Source of the DNA: Onchocerca volvulus
Lineage: Eukaryota > Nematoda > Chromadorea > Rhabditida > Onchocercidae
NCBI GenBank assembly: GCA_000499405.2
Contig: HG738140.1
Coordinates: 2,809,024 to 2,873,023 of the forward strand
Direction of reading: 5' to 3'
DNA: 64,000 bases
The notes beneath the pieces are model-generated. The model had not been told where the DNA came from. It saw nothing but the letters and a program-made list of their open reading frames with translations, and searched no databases. Below, piece by piece: positions 25,032-36,400 of the stretch. The position numbers and the translations under genes are program-made. Numbering within the stretch: the first letter of the stretch is position 1; each line of letters begins with the position of its first letter.

Positions 25032-28000
25032 AATAATACATTCATTCGCAATGGAAACCATTCAATTTTCCAATTTTACGCCCTGTTCAATTTGAAAAAG
25101 ACTGCGAATCAATGAAATATCAATAAATTTGATTCGATCTATTTATTTTGATTTAATTCGCCCATAAACAACACAATTTCTTGCTGAAATTCGGATAGCT
25201 AAAAATTGATTCGGGTCTATTTATTTTGATCTGATCTGCCGTAAACAAAATAACTTTTTTATTACTTTTTAATTCCATTTCATACTCAAATAACTTTTTT
25301 ATTACTTTGTTTTCAATTTTATGCTCGTATAATCATAGCAAATTCTCTGGATCATAAATTTGATGAGATTGAAATGAAAATCGATTGGAAGATTTCAAAT
25401 ATTTTTGAAAATTTTTTCCTCTAATAAACCAGACTACATTATGTATTTTTTTTTTATTATATAGCATTTATTCTTTATTTTTATACATTTATTTATTTTT
25501 TCTTGAACTGCTATAAATATTTTTTGAAGTTTCTTATTTTTAAAAAGTTTTGTCTATTACAGATTCATTTTAAAAGATATGAAATGAAAGAAATAATCTT
25601 CCTTTTATTGTTTTGCCAAATTTTTTGTTATTTTTTACTTCAAAAATAAAAAAAAACTTTAAACAAAGAAATGATTATGAAAATTGAAAGATTTTCTAAA
25701 ATAAATGAAACAATAAATTTACGATAATTTACGAAAGAGAAAATCGCTTGCTTTTGAATTACGACTCAAAGCAAGAAATTATAAATCTTTCATAGCAAAC
25801 ATAAAATTTTCATCTTTAGACATCAAATCTGTTGAAATCGTAATTTATGGTGCGTATAATATTATACAGTAATTGCGAAAATTGAGCATTTGCAAATTGC
25901 GATTTTTTTGCATTAACGCAGAAAAAAAAAAACTTTGCTGATTTGCCGTGAATTTCATACTAATAAAAATGAAGTTCATGCATTTCTTTTTTTTTTTCAT
26001 TGCAAAATAATATGTACAAAATATATGAAATTATCAAAACGTCAACTGTAATTTCATTTCAAATTAATTATTTTTCATTTCCAATAGTCAATAATTTAAC
26101 ATTGGGATCATTAAAGATCACTGGTTCAAAGAAAAATTTTTTCGTTTGTTTTTGTAAACAAATAAATATATATTTATTTACTTATTTCATTCTACGTTCA
26201 GTCAAGTAGTTCGTCTTGTTAAGGAGTATTTCGAAAATTCCTATACTTATAATATTAATAATCAATGTTTTTTTTTTTATCAAGAATTATTCGACAAAAT
26301 GTTGCAACATTGAATATCGAAATACTTAAATTTAAAAAATTTTAATTATAAATATATTTCAGTCGATTATTACTCAAAATATGGTATGTAATTTAAAATG
26401 ACTAATTATCTCAATATGTTAGATTTGCTATGGGACAACAATCCGAAATGAAATTGTCACGGTCTCAGAAATTCTCAGAAAATTTATTGATATTTTGCAA
26501 AATTTAAAAGATTTGTATTTAATTTCAATTGGTATATCTTTCTCCCTTTGTTATTGAAATTTTACAAATTTAAAAATTAAATTTAATTTCAATCCATATA
26601 TCTTCGATTAGAATGAAAAAATAATATGAGGAGTTGATTATTAATGCTACATAATTTTTTTGCTAAATTTTATTTCATATTAAAACATACCATACGTATA
26701 AATGTGACTGGAATATTCTTTTCTTTTATAAAATTTGTAAATTTTTTTAAATTTATAAAATAATTTAAATTTCAAATTATGAAAAAAAAATATCTAAGGT
26801 ATAAAATTTCAAATTTTTAAAAAATTTTGGAATTTCCTAGAAAGACATAATATGAACAAGATATGTGATTGGAATATTTCTTTTTTTTTTTTTGTATAAT
26901 AATTAAGCTATAAATTTTCAAATTTTTAAGACATTTCGAATTTTTCCAGAGTGACAACTAAAATTGATTATTTCAAATTCTCGAGTAGTAATAGATGTTC
27001 AAATGTTGAGATTTCTCGAGTGCTTTTTCTTTTTTTTTTTTTTTTTTTGTTGTAACATACATCAATTTGATTAAGTACTTGGCAGAAATGCTACAATGGA
27101 ACAAAGAATTATACAAGATTTCAAAACAAAACATGAAAACATAAAAAGTATAGAAGAAGAAGACATCATAAATTCGAGATTGTATGCGAAGAAAAAAAAA
27201 AACAAAATTTTATGAATACTACATAAATAAAATTTAAAACTTCAATAATTAAATAAAATTTAAAATTTCAATAATTAAAAATGAAAATATTTACATCTAA
27301 CTGAGTTTTGTGTGATGATATACGAATACTTGATCGAAACGAGCAAGAAAGATCAATAATGGCAAGCATCTGGAATTTTATGACAGCCAGATATGCATTT
27401 AAAAGCCAAAATTATACTATATTATTGACATCAAAGAAAAGCCGCTTTTTCATCAAAAAAATCAATAAGTGAAGAAAATCGGCATAAATTGCCATAAATT
27501 TTGTGCATAGATTTACTTCAAAAAACGATTAACTATTTCATTTTTTGCTAATAGTTCACATAATTAATTAATTAACAACTATTATCTATAATAGTTACAA
27601 TTCCTTAGAGATATATGAAAAATCAAATTGATATTGATAATACTTGCGTTATTCTTGCTGATAATTTTTTTCCTTATAATGAATCATAAATTGGAAATAG
27701 TAAGTTATCGCCAAGTTGGCCAAGTTGGCCAAGTTTCTTTAACTTGGCCATTACATTTGATTTTTTCTTCATCATGAAATGAAAATAAATGAGTGGTAGT
27801 TTGTAATCAAATTGTTGCCAAAATAAGATAAGAATGAATTAAATTCATTCATTATTATTGCTTACTTTGTTTATTCATCAGAAGAATAAGTTGAGCAATT
27901 TAAAAAAAAAAAGAAAAAAAAAAGGATAAATAAAAAACGTGAAATTGAATAATTAGAAATTAAAATAGAAAGTAAACGGAAAATTAATTAAAACAGCTGT

Positions 28001-28781
28001 AATGATGTATAGGAAATTTATTTGATTGATTGTTTTTAATGAGAATTTTCCAATTCAAGAAATTCTCATTAAAGATAAGTTTTTAAATGCTATTTCAAAA
28101 TATCAATTTCTACAATATGCTATTCCATTTCTTATCAGTTAACATTCGTTAATTTTCAGAAAATTTCTCAGTTTTATACTATTTCTATTAGCAAATTATA
28201 TGGCCGTAAATTATATGGCCCTAGTTAAACAGATGTTATCGGAAATTTTGAAGTAAACATCGGAAAATAATTTATTATCAGTAATTTATTATCTGTGACA
28301 GTGGGAATCAATATCAGAAGCAAAAGCAACCAGTGCAAATACATAAATGGAATAGGAATTTGAAAATCTTTTTGTAGCCATTAAAAGAATCAGAAATGTT
28401 ATTTTAATTTTTCTCGAAATTATTCGTCCCATCGACATTATGCGGGAAATTTTTCCACAAATAGATGATAAATTCTTTTTAATAATCGTTATGAGTGGCA
28501 AATTAACGATAGTATATTTATTATGAGATATGGAGAGTGGAAAAATCGAAAAGAAATTTGACGGATAGCAAATATTTTAGAAACAAAAAAGGAAATTGGT
28601 AAATCTAGAAATTTTTTTGAAATTTTCCTAAATAATCGGATGAAAAAAATCAAATATGACAGAATGAGCAAAACATTTTATTCTTATTTCATATATAAGT
28701 TTCTTTTGTCTTATTTCCAAATTTATGAATACATGAATTGAAATATTGCGCCAAAAAATCACGGAATCAATAACATCAGTA

Positions 28782-29030
28782 ATTGAAGCACTGTGCCAAA
28801 AAAAAAAAAATCATAAAATTGAAGCACTGTGCTAAAAAAACAACAAAATGAATGGTCAATTTCTTCTACAGTATCTTCGGAAAGCTAAATGATACAGTAT
28901 TTTCGTTTACCGTTATTCACTAATCTACAGTATATTACATACAGTAAAAAAGTTGAAGCACTGTGCCAGAAAAAAAAATCACAAAATTAAAGCACTGCGT
29001 CAAAAAAAAAACCACAAAATTAGTACCATC
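28782..29030. repeat. Nested GAAGCACTGTG repeat
   Basis: The motif AATTGAAGCACTGTGC(C/T) followed by an A-tract and CAAAAT occurs as a close pair at about 28785 and 28818, and again as a pair at about 28953 and 28988. The whole roughly 100-base block, including a GGTCAATTTC/CCATCAATTTC end, is therefore duplicated about 168 bases apart. Confidence 0.7.
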
Positions 29031-30354
29031 AATTTCGCCTATTGTATCATATTACATACATTTGGAAAGATGATACAGTAGAAGACGATATCGTAAAATG
29101 ATATAGTATTTTTGCTTACTTTAAACCATCGGTCTATAGTTTACTACGTTCAAATTTTAGACTTAATTCAAACTTAATCTTAATTAGCTTAGTCTTAATT
29201 TTAATTAAACTTAATTCAAACTTAGAGATTCGAATTTAATCTACAATTTGGACACCAAACCGCGCCTTAGGTGCAATAGATGTGTTAGTATGAACGATTG
29301 TTGTTGGGATTATCTTGCAAGACAGGTGTTCAGCGATAATAATATACATCAGTCATTAATTTCGATTCATATCAGAGAACTTATCAACTGACCACCTAAG
29401 ATAAACTTGAACAGACTTCTTCCCACTTTATTTCGAGCATTTTCGAACTTGGTGAACAATTGTTTCGAGCATTTTCAAACTTGGCGAGCAACCGAACAAA
29501 TGATGGATATATGTCAAGAAGATGATAAATTTGAGAAAAATATATTAATAATTTCCTTCAACTATATTAATAATTTAGCAAAAATATATTAATAGTTTTT
29601 TCCTATTTTTTTCTGCATTTAATTATTCAGGCTTAAAATTATTAAAATTAGGCTAAATACTTTTATTTACTTTAAATAACTACATAAAGTTATGGATCTT
29701 ATTTTGAAAATAGACCAATCATTTGCTTACAATAATTAACATCTTATCAATTATTAAAATTGACATCTTCAAGAGGAAATGTTTGAAATTGAAACGAAAA
29801 TTTCATCACTCAAATTGAATTTCTTCATTTAATCATTCTCCTTATCTAATCTCTTCTGATTTGATAAAAATTTCATAATGTAGAATATTTTATTACATGA
29901 TAAAAGTCAATCGAAATAATAGGAATAAAATAGACAATAAATTAAGAATTACTACAATTGACTACAAATGATAAAATGTTATTTGTTAAATGAAAGTATC
30001 ATTAAATTTAATCCTTGAATAATTTATTTTGAAAGATATGGTCTAATTAATTCTAACAGATTTATTTATTTTTAACAAATTCGACTTTTTGCAACTAAAT
30101 TTGCTAATTAAAATTCTAGATTTGCTTCTTAAGATTCATTTTATAACCCTTAGTTATTGAACAGATTTTAATATGATTTTAAAACTTTCTAAATTTTAAA
30201 AATATCATAAACAATTTTTACAATAGAGAAAAAAAAAACGATGATAATTTCCATCGAGAATCATGAATCAAATTAGCATTTCAAAATTGAAATTATGAAG
30301 ATACTATCATTTCATTCGAATGAGTAACGAAATAAGCGTTTAATGAAAAGCATT

Positions 30355-30390
30355 CATAAGAGGTCACAAAGTTCATTTTGACCTCTTATG
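30355..30390. other. 12-bp perfect inverted repeat containing AGGTCA half-sites
   Basis: CATAAGAGGTCA and TGACCTCTTATG are perfect inverses separated by 12 bases. AGGTCA is the canonical nuclear-receptor half-site; another GGTCATT motif lies 20 bases downstream. This could be a regulatory element or a simple hairpin. Confidence 0.4.
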
Positions 30391-31298
30391 GTCATTGTGA
30401 TCATTTTTGGTCATTCATAAGAGATTTTTTTTGACATTTATCTTTGAAAAGTATCCATTATGAGAAGAATAAATAATAATTTGTCAAAATTTTGTTTTTT
30501 TTATTGTCATTTTGAAATTCTTCTATTTTTATGTGCCATATATTCCAATTTTTCATAATTTCTAAAAATTTTCCATCAATTTTTGAAATTTTCAAGAGTT
30601 TTTAAATTCATATGATAATTTTTAACCACTACGGAACACAATAATCGATTATCGATAACTTATACGTATGGCAGAATAACCGACAAAGATGAAGAATGTG
30701 GCATTCCGGAAAAAATATATGAATTTGAGGAAAAAAAAAAAAAAACAAATATTGCACAACTGTCATCTGCTTTATAATAAGGAATTGAAATGACATTTTA
30801 ACTATTTTTAAATTAAGTAATATTTAAATAATTATCACTTTAAGTATGAAAATAAAATGCACTGAAATTTTAACTGAAAAACAAAGAGAAGTGCGGAAAA
30901 CTTCGTGTTATTTGGAAAAAAAATCAAAATTAATAAAAAAAAAAAAAAGAGAAAATTGTTAAAAAAAAAAAAAATGACACAAGTATTTTTAAAATTTAAA
31001 AAGTTTTTTATTAAATTTTTTTTTTTCGTGATATCTTCTACTTCCTTCTATTAGCATTTTAAAATTAAAATTAAATTAAAATCAATTACTTCGGATTACA
31101 TTTTAATAGAATGCAAGTTGCAAGATGCATGTCAATTATAATTAACAATATTAAAATACGATAAGGCATATTCGTGGAACTTTCAGACGGGGAAAGAAGA
31201 TATTTCGGTAAATTGATCTAGTTAATAACAATCTTGCTCAAAATGTCAAAAATTTAATCGACAGTTGGACTTTGAGCATAATGAGTGGAACAACTGAT

Positions 31299-31431
31299 GT
31301 TGTGAATCTTTTCTCTATCCGGAAAATTGATGCTGAAACGTGATATTGTGAATCTTTTCTCTATCCGGAAAATTGATGCTGAAACGTGATATTGTGAATC
31401 TTTTCTCTATCCGGAAAATTGATGCTGAGAG
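31299..31431. repeat. Minisatellite, 46-bp unit, three copies
   Basis: TGTGAATCTTTTCTCTATCC followed by GGAAAATTGATGCTGA recurs at 31301, 31347 and 31393 with essentially no change, an exact 46-bp period. Identity between copies implies recent amplification. Confidence 0.9.
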
Positions 31432-31504
31432 AGATACTTTATTTAATTAATGGTTTTTCATTTCCATTGAAAGAATTCAAAAAGTTTTACATTAAGATTT
31501 ATCA

Positions 31505-31870
31505 TAAATTTGGAAGGAAAAATTGATACGTGAAACAGAATCCATTACTGCTTATTTCTAAATAAAAACTGGAAGGAAAAAATTGATACGTGAATCAGAA
31601 TCCATATAATTGATACGTGAATCAGAATCCATTATTACTTGTTTATAAATAAAAACTGGAAGGAAAAATTGATACGTGAATCAGAATCCATATAATTGAT
31701 ACGTGAATCAGAATCCATTATTACTTGTTTATAAATAAAAACTGGAAGGAAAAATTGATACGTGAATCAGAATCCATATAATTGATACGTGAATCAGAAT
31801 TCATTATTACTTGTTTATAAATAAAAACTGGAAGGAAAAAATTGTTACGTTAGATAGAATCCATTATTAC
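31505..31870. repeat. Minisatellite, 86-bp unit with a nested 29-bp repeat
   Basis: ACTGGAAGGAAAA starts units at 31568, 31655, 31741 and 31827, with a shorter related copy from about 31510. Inside each unit the sequence TTGATACGTGAATCAGAATC occurs twice, giving a repeat within a repeat. Copies are nearly identical except the last, which diverges. Confidence 0.9.
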
Positions 31871-32983
31871 TTGTTTATGAATAAAAACGAAAAGGTAAAT
31901 TATTTTTGCTCCGAAAATGATTTAGTATTTCAAATAATAAATGTTGTGATGTTAGTAAACAAAAGCTTTGAGTTGCAGCTGGAAAACAGATGGGATAAAT
32001 TGAAAGGGAATAAAGTGACGGAACGAAATGAAAAGAAAAAGAAAGTACGTGTTTCGTGACTTTCTCAAGTTTTTCTCATAGCTCACATACCATAACATGC
32101 ATTATTTTTTTTTCAATTATTTCTCTTATTTAAATACAAATTTTTTAAAAAGAAAAAAAAAATGGTTGGGAAATTTTAATGCTCACAATAAGTTCACAAG
32201 AGAGAAATTTTAAACAAAGAATTGATCTCTTCAAAAATATCGCTAAAAGATCAAATTGTCGTTCCGAATGTGTAATGAAGTGGAAAGTTTGAAAGATCTG
32301 ACTAATTGTTATCATCTTATCTTGTCCTTGTTAGATCGTATGATACTGATAATCAGCAATAGAGTGAATATTTTAGTTATTAAGTTAATAAGTTCGAGCC
32401 GTTATCTATGCCATTGACTTATTTTCAGAATTCTCAGAACCTTTTGAGAACTTGAAATTTTTCTTTATTCTTGCCGGCATACATTTATCAGGTTTCTGAT
32501 AATTAGTCTTAAATGACCTTGAAGATATATTTCGAGCTAATTATTCATTTTGTCGATGCTGTGAATAAGACTGTTTTTCAGCAGTATCGGAAAATAAACT
32601 GAACTTCAAAGAGAGGTCGTGAAAAAAGTCGGGAAATATATCAAAAGTTCAAAGTATGAAAGAAAAAAAAATACATAGGCTGAAAAGACAGCAGAGATGT
32701 GAGAAAATAAGAAAGAATAAAGTAGCAATAGGTTGAGAAAATGGTTTGATAGTCACGTTTAGCAGTTGTACTAGAGAGTGAGAGTAGACGAGGTAGTAGT
32801 GGGTGAAAAAATTGTTAGGGAGTGGAAGTATGTGCGGATTAATCAGATTAGCGGGAAGATTAGGCTATGGTGGAAACAAAATAGCCTGGTTTACATGAAG
32901 ACTGGTCGATTAGCTGGTGAGGCCTAGTTGCTTGTGGCCAGATACAATTGAGATTTATTCCTAAATTTATTCCTTGTAATGGT

Positions 32984-33450
32984 GGAATATTTGGCAGAGG
33001 AGTTTGAGTCCAACATTAATCATAATATGACTGATAATTATTGCTTATCATCTCTCATTTAATGTAACCTGATCATTAACATGATCAATTTATTCTGATC
33101 AATTTTTAAAAACTTGATATCAATCAGTATATGGATAGTAGTGATCTTTTATTACTGATAAATGTTAATGATCAGGTTGTATTAAAGGCGTAAAAGATGA
33201 ATGAAATAGATATAGTAATGATAGGAATATTTGGTATAGAAATTTGATTCCAACATTAATCATCATATGAGTGATAATTATTGTTTATTATCTCTCACTG
33301 AATGTAACCTGATCAGATAACTTGATCAGTTTTTAAAATTTTGATATCACTCATCATATCGGTAGTAGTGATCGTTTATTTGTGATAAATGTTGGACTCA
33401 AATTTCTCTACCCAATTAATGATTAGGTTACATTAAGGAAATAGAAGATG
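32984..33450. repeat. Tandem duplication (about 240 bp) of the upstream and start-codon region of the TOG gene
   Basis: Copy 1 starts with GGAATATTTGG at 32984, copy 2 at 33224. Shared landmarks are CCAACATTAATCAT, TGATAATTATTG, AATGTAACCTGATCA, TAGTAGTGATC and GATAAATGTT. Copy 2 ends in the true start (AAGATGGATGAAGTGGATAT, ATG at 33448); copy 1 ends in a decayed form (AAGATGAATGAAATAGATAT, ATG at 33197). Each copy also contains inverted segments, for example TGTAACCTGATCATTAACAT against ATGTTAATGATCAGGTTGTA in copy 1. Confidence 0.8.
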
Positions 33451-36400
33451 GATGAAGTGGATATAACAGATCATTTGCCTGCTGGCTTCTTTCAAACTAT
33501 CCGATCAGCGAAATGGACCGAAAGACGAGATGTGATGTTAGCACTAATTGATACTTTATCGCAGCATCCACATATTAATCCCAAAATAAAGTACAATGAA
33601 ATTTTCGCCGAATTTAAATTGGTTCGTACATTTCATTCTTTTATACGTTCAAGATTGTTTTCCAAAAACAATTCATGTTTATTCGTTTAAAATTTATTTC
33701 CAAAAAATTTTTTTGACTAAAACATTTAAAATTATTTTCTCTCCTCATTTAACCGAATTTGAACTACTGCTTGCTAAATAAGTGAGCAGTAGTTCAAATT
33801 ATCAAGCATTTGTTGCTTACTAATTATAATATCGAAATATATATAAGTGAAATATATATAGCACTTGAAATTTCGCTTATGTTATTATGAATAGCTTTTT
33901 TGTTGATTGACTTTTTAGCTGCAATTTAGTAAGCTAATCAAATAGAAGGAAAAGGTTTGTTATGTTTATTATAAAAAATGAAGTCAATAAATCCTAAATT
34001 TTTAGATTTGAAGGAAATTTTGTGGTGATTTTATAAAGTACTCCTTTGTTTTCATTTAGAGTAAATTTCTTTTCAGATCATAACAAAGGATTCAAATATT
34101 GTCGTTGTAACGCTAGCACTGCGAGCAATAACAGCATTCGTTAAAGGGTTACGCAAAAATTTCGTGAAATACATCCCTATGGCACGTATATTTTGATTTA
34201 AAGTTATTTTAGCAGAATTTTCGAATAAATTATGGATTTTAAAAGTTTGAGTGAAGAATTGAAATATCACGAGGAATTAAAATCCTTTTATGAATTATGA
34301 AAGTTTTGAATTGAAATTGTTATGAAAAATTAAAATTTCTTTGCAGATCCTTGTGCAGATATTAGAAAAATTTAAAGAAAAGAAAGCCTCAGTTAAGGAA
34401 GCTGTTGTGGAATGCTTATCAGTTGTCGCTGAACATGTATGTTTACAATACTTGCTTAGAGAATTATTTTTTTGTAGGGATTTCCTAGTCACTTTCTTTG
34501 ATTGTCTTAAACTTAATAGTTCTTTTTTAGTGTGATAGTACGATTCTAATTGGTCCCATATGTGAAGCTTTAGAAAAAGCCACAAATCCCAATGTGAAAG
34601 CAAGTATAGACCAATGGATTTATTGTATTTTATGTCACTGTCCACGAAATGCTGCATCAATATCATTTATCAAAAGTATTGGACAATATCTCGCTAAAGT
34701 AAAATTTTCTTTTGTTCTACTTTATCTTGCTTGCTTATCAAATAAAAATAATATTTTCTTTTAAATTGTTCGACATATAAATTGAGATTTTTCAGCACAG
34801 TAATGATAGTGATCCGGATGTCCGTGAGGCAAGTTATATGGTTTTTGGCGCCATTTTACGATTAGTTGAAGAGAAAGTAATAGCTTCTATCGTTGATGGG
34901 GTATTCTCAGACAAAACCAAATCAAAGAAGATTACCGAATACCTCGAAAAAGCTGAGAAAGATTTCGAAGCGTATGAGCAAGAACGAATCAAAAACGATA
35001 TCGCTTTGGAATCTTGCATTCTGAATGAAAATATGGTTCACTTTTAACTGATATGAAGATTAAAAATTTTATTTCTTTTATTTTCGGTAGAAATGATATA
35101 TGAATAAGATGTAGGAATTATTTCAGTCGCCGATCTACTTTTTCTTTTTCACAGTGGTTAGCAATAAAGAAGTCGCTTTTGATTTTTGTTTTAGATCAAA
35201 TTCTCACCTTTTTCAGATTGCCTTTATGATATCAACCTTGAGGATCACACAAGAAAATAAGTTTTATGTCTATTTTGAGAATTTAGGAACACTATGGAGA
35301 ATCAAGTAATGGCTTGATTCAGCCTGATGCAGCGATTAGCTCCTGGGAATTGCTGACTGAAACGAAAATTGGTGATAAAATCCCGCATGATATACTGACA
35401 AAGTTGGCCTCAAAGAAGTGGAGTGATAGGAAAGAAACATTGGAGGTAATTTTTAAAAATTCAGATTATCTTATGGGTTAAAAAAAGACGATAGTTTAGG
35501 CGGAATATTGGCATAAATTTAGCTTATTACAAAAGTAATTGAATTTTTTCGAATTTATAGATATTGTATAGCATTTTGGAGAACAGTCCGCGACTTTGCC
35601 CTGATGAAGATCATTCGGAGTTAATTGGAACTTTATGTAAGGTAAATGTTCCAGAATTTCGCTTCATATTTTAATTCTTTCCATGACTACGTGCCTTCCA
35701 TGCTTTTCTTAATTACTTGCTAATTCAGATGCTCGAGAAGGATGTGAATATTAATGTAGCTGCAATTGCAGCGAAGTGTATAACAAGTTTTGCAAATGGC
35801 TTGCGTTATAGATTCGCCATGTACATACCAAAAGTAAATTTTGTTTATTGATAAGTTCATGTATTAAATAATTTTTTGAATAAGATAATCTTTATATAGC
35901 CTCCCAAAAAAATTTCTTAGCATCATGTCTTTACCAGAAAACGTCTACTTTTTTTTTTTTTGATTTAATTGCACTCATTTCTGGAATATTTGTTTGTTAT
36001 ATGTTTGCTACATAAGAATTTTCAGATTTATGTTTCTGCTTTCGAGAAATTCAAGGAAAAGAAATTAGTTCTTCGTGAGCCTTTAATTGAACTTTGTGAC
36101 GTCCTTGCTTTACTTGTAAGTTGAATTTCATACATGTTTAAAGATTTTATCTCATAATGTGCAGTTGAATAAGTTAGAATTGTTGTCAGGGTTTAATTAA
36201 TGAATATTTTTAAAAAATACGTATTCAATTTAAATAAATTTTGAGACTCCTCTTTCTGCATATATCGATGATGTGGAGATTGCGCTGCAAAAGTCAAATC
36301 CACAAATTAAAACACAAACTGCTCTCTTTGTCTCAAGGTTATTACGTCAACACAGTGCGGATACTTTGCCTTTGGACTGTATAAGGCAGAAACTTGGACC

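Larger units (their letters stand above)
20351..33447. other. Long repeat-rich intergenic region
   Basis: Thirteen kilobases without a supportable gene. The sulfotransferase promoter is at the left and the TOG-protein promoter at the right. Contents listed separately: AT and AAT microsatellites (20550-21001), a 100-bp duplication (22270-22495), a degenerate 170-190-bp repeat (23810-24460), a 112-bp satellite (24611-25031), an inverted repeat (30355-30390), a GCACTGTG repeat (28782-29030), two minisatellites (31299-31870) and the start-region duplication (32984-33450). A GC-richer patch at about 29240-29500 contains a 32-bp direct repeat (TTTCGAGCATTTTC...) but no exon chain. Confidence 0.5.

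Noticed and set aside
28289..28671. Overlapping minus-strand open frames of 60-70 codons
   Set aside because: Composition is Ile/Phe/Lys-rich as expected from AT-rich non-coding DNA; no splice structure or motif.
29240..29500. GC-richer patch with short open frame (NRLLPTLFRAFSNLVNN)
   Set aside because: The frame runs through a 32-bp direct repeat and has no splice partners; possibly an unrecognised non-coding RNA but nothing supports it.
31811..32059. Plus-strand open frame of 82 codons ending KVTERNEKKKKVRVS
   Set aside because: It begins inside the 86-bp minisatellite and has no signal, domain or splice partners.
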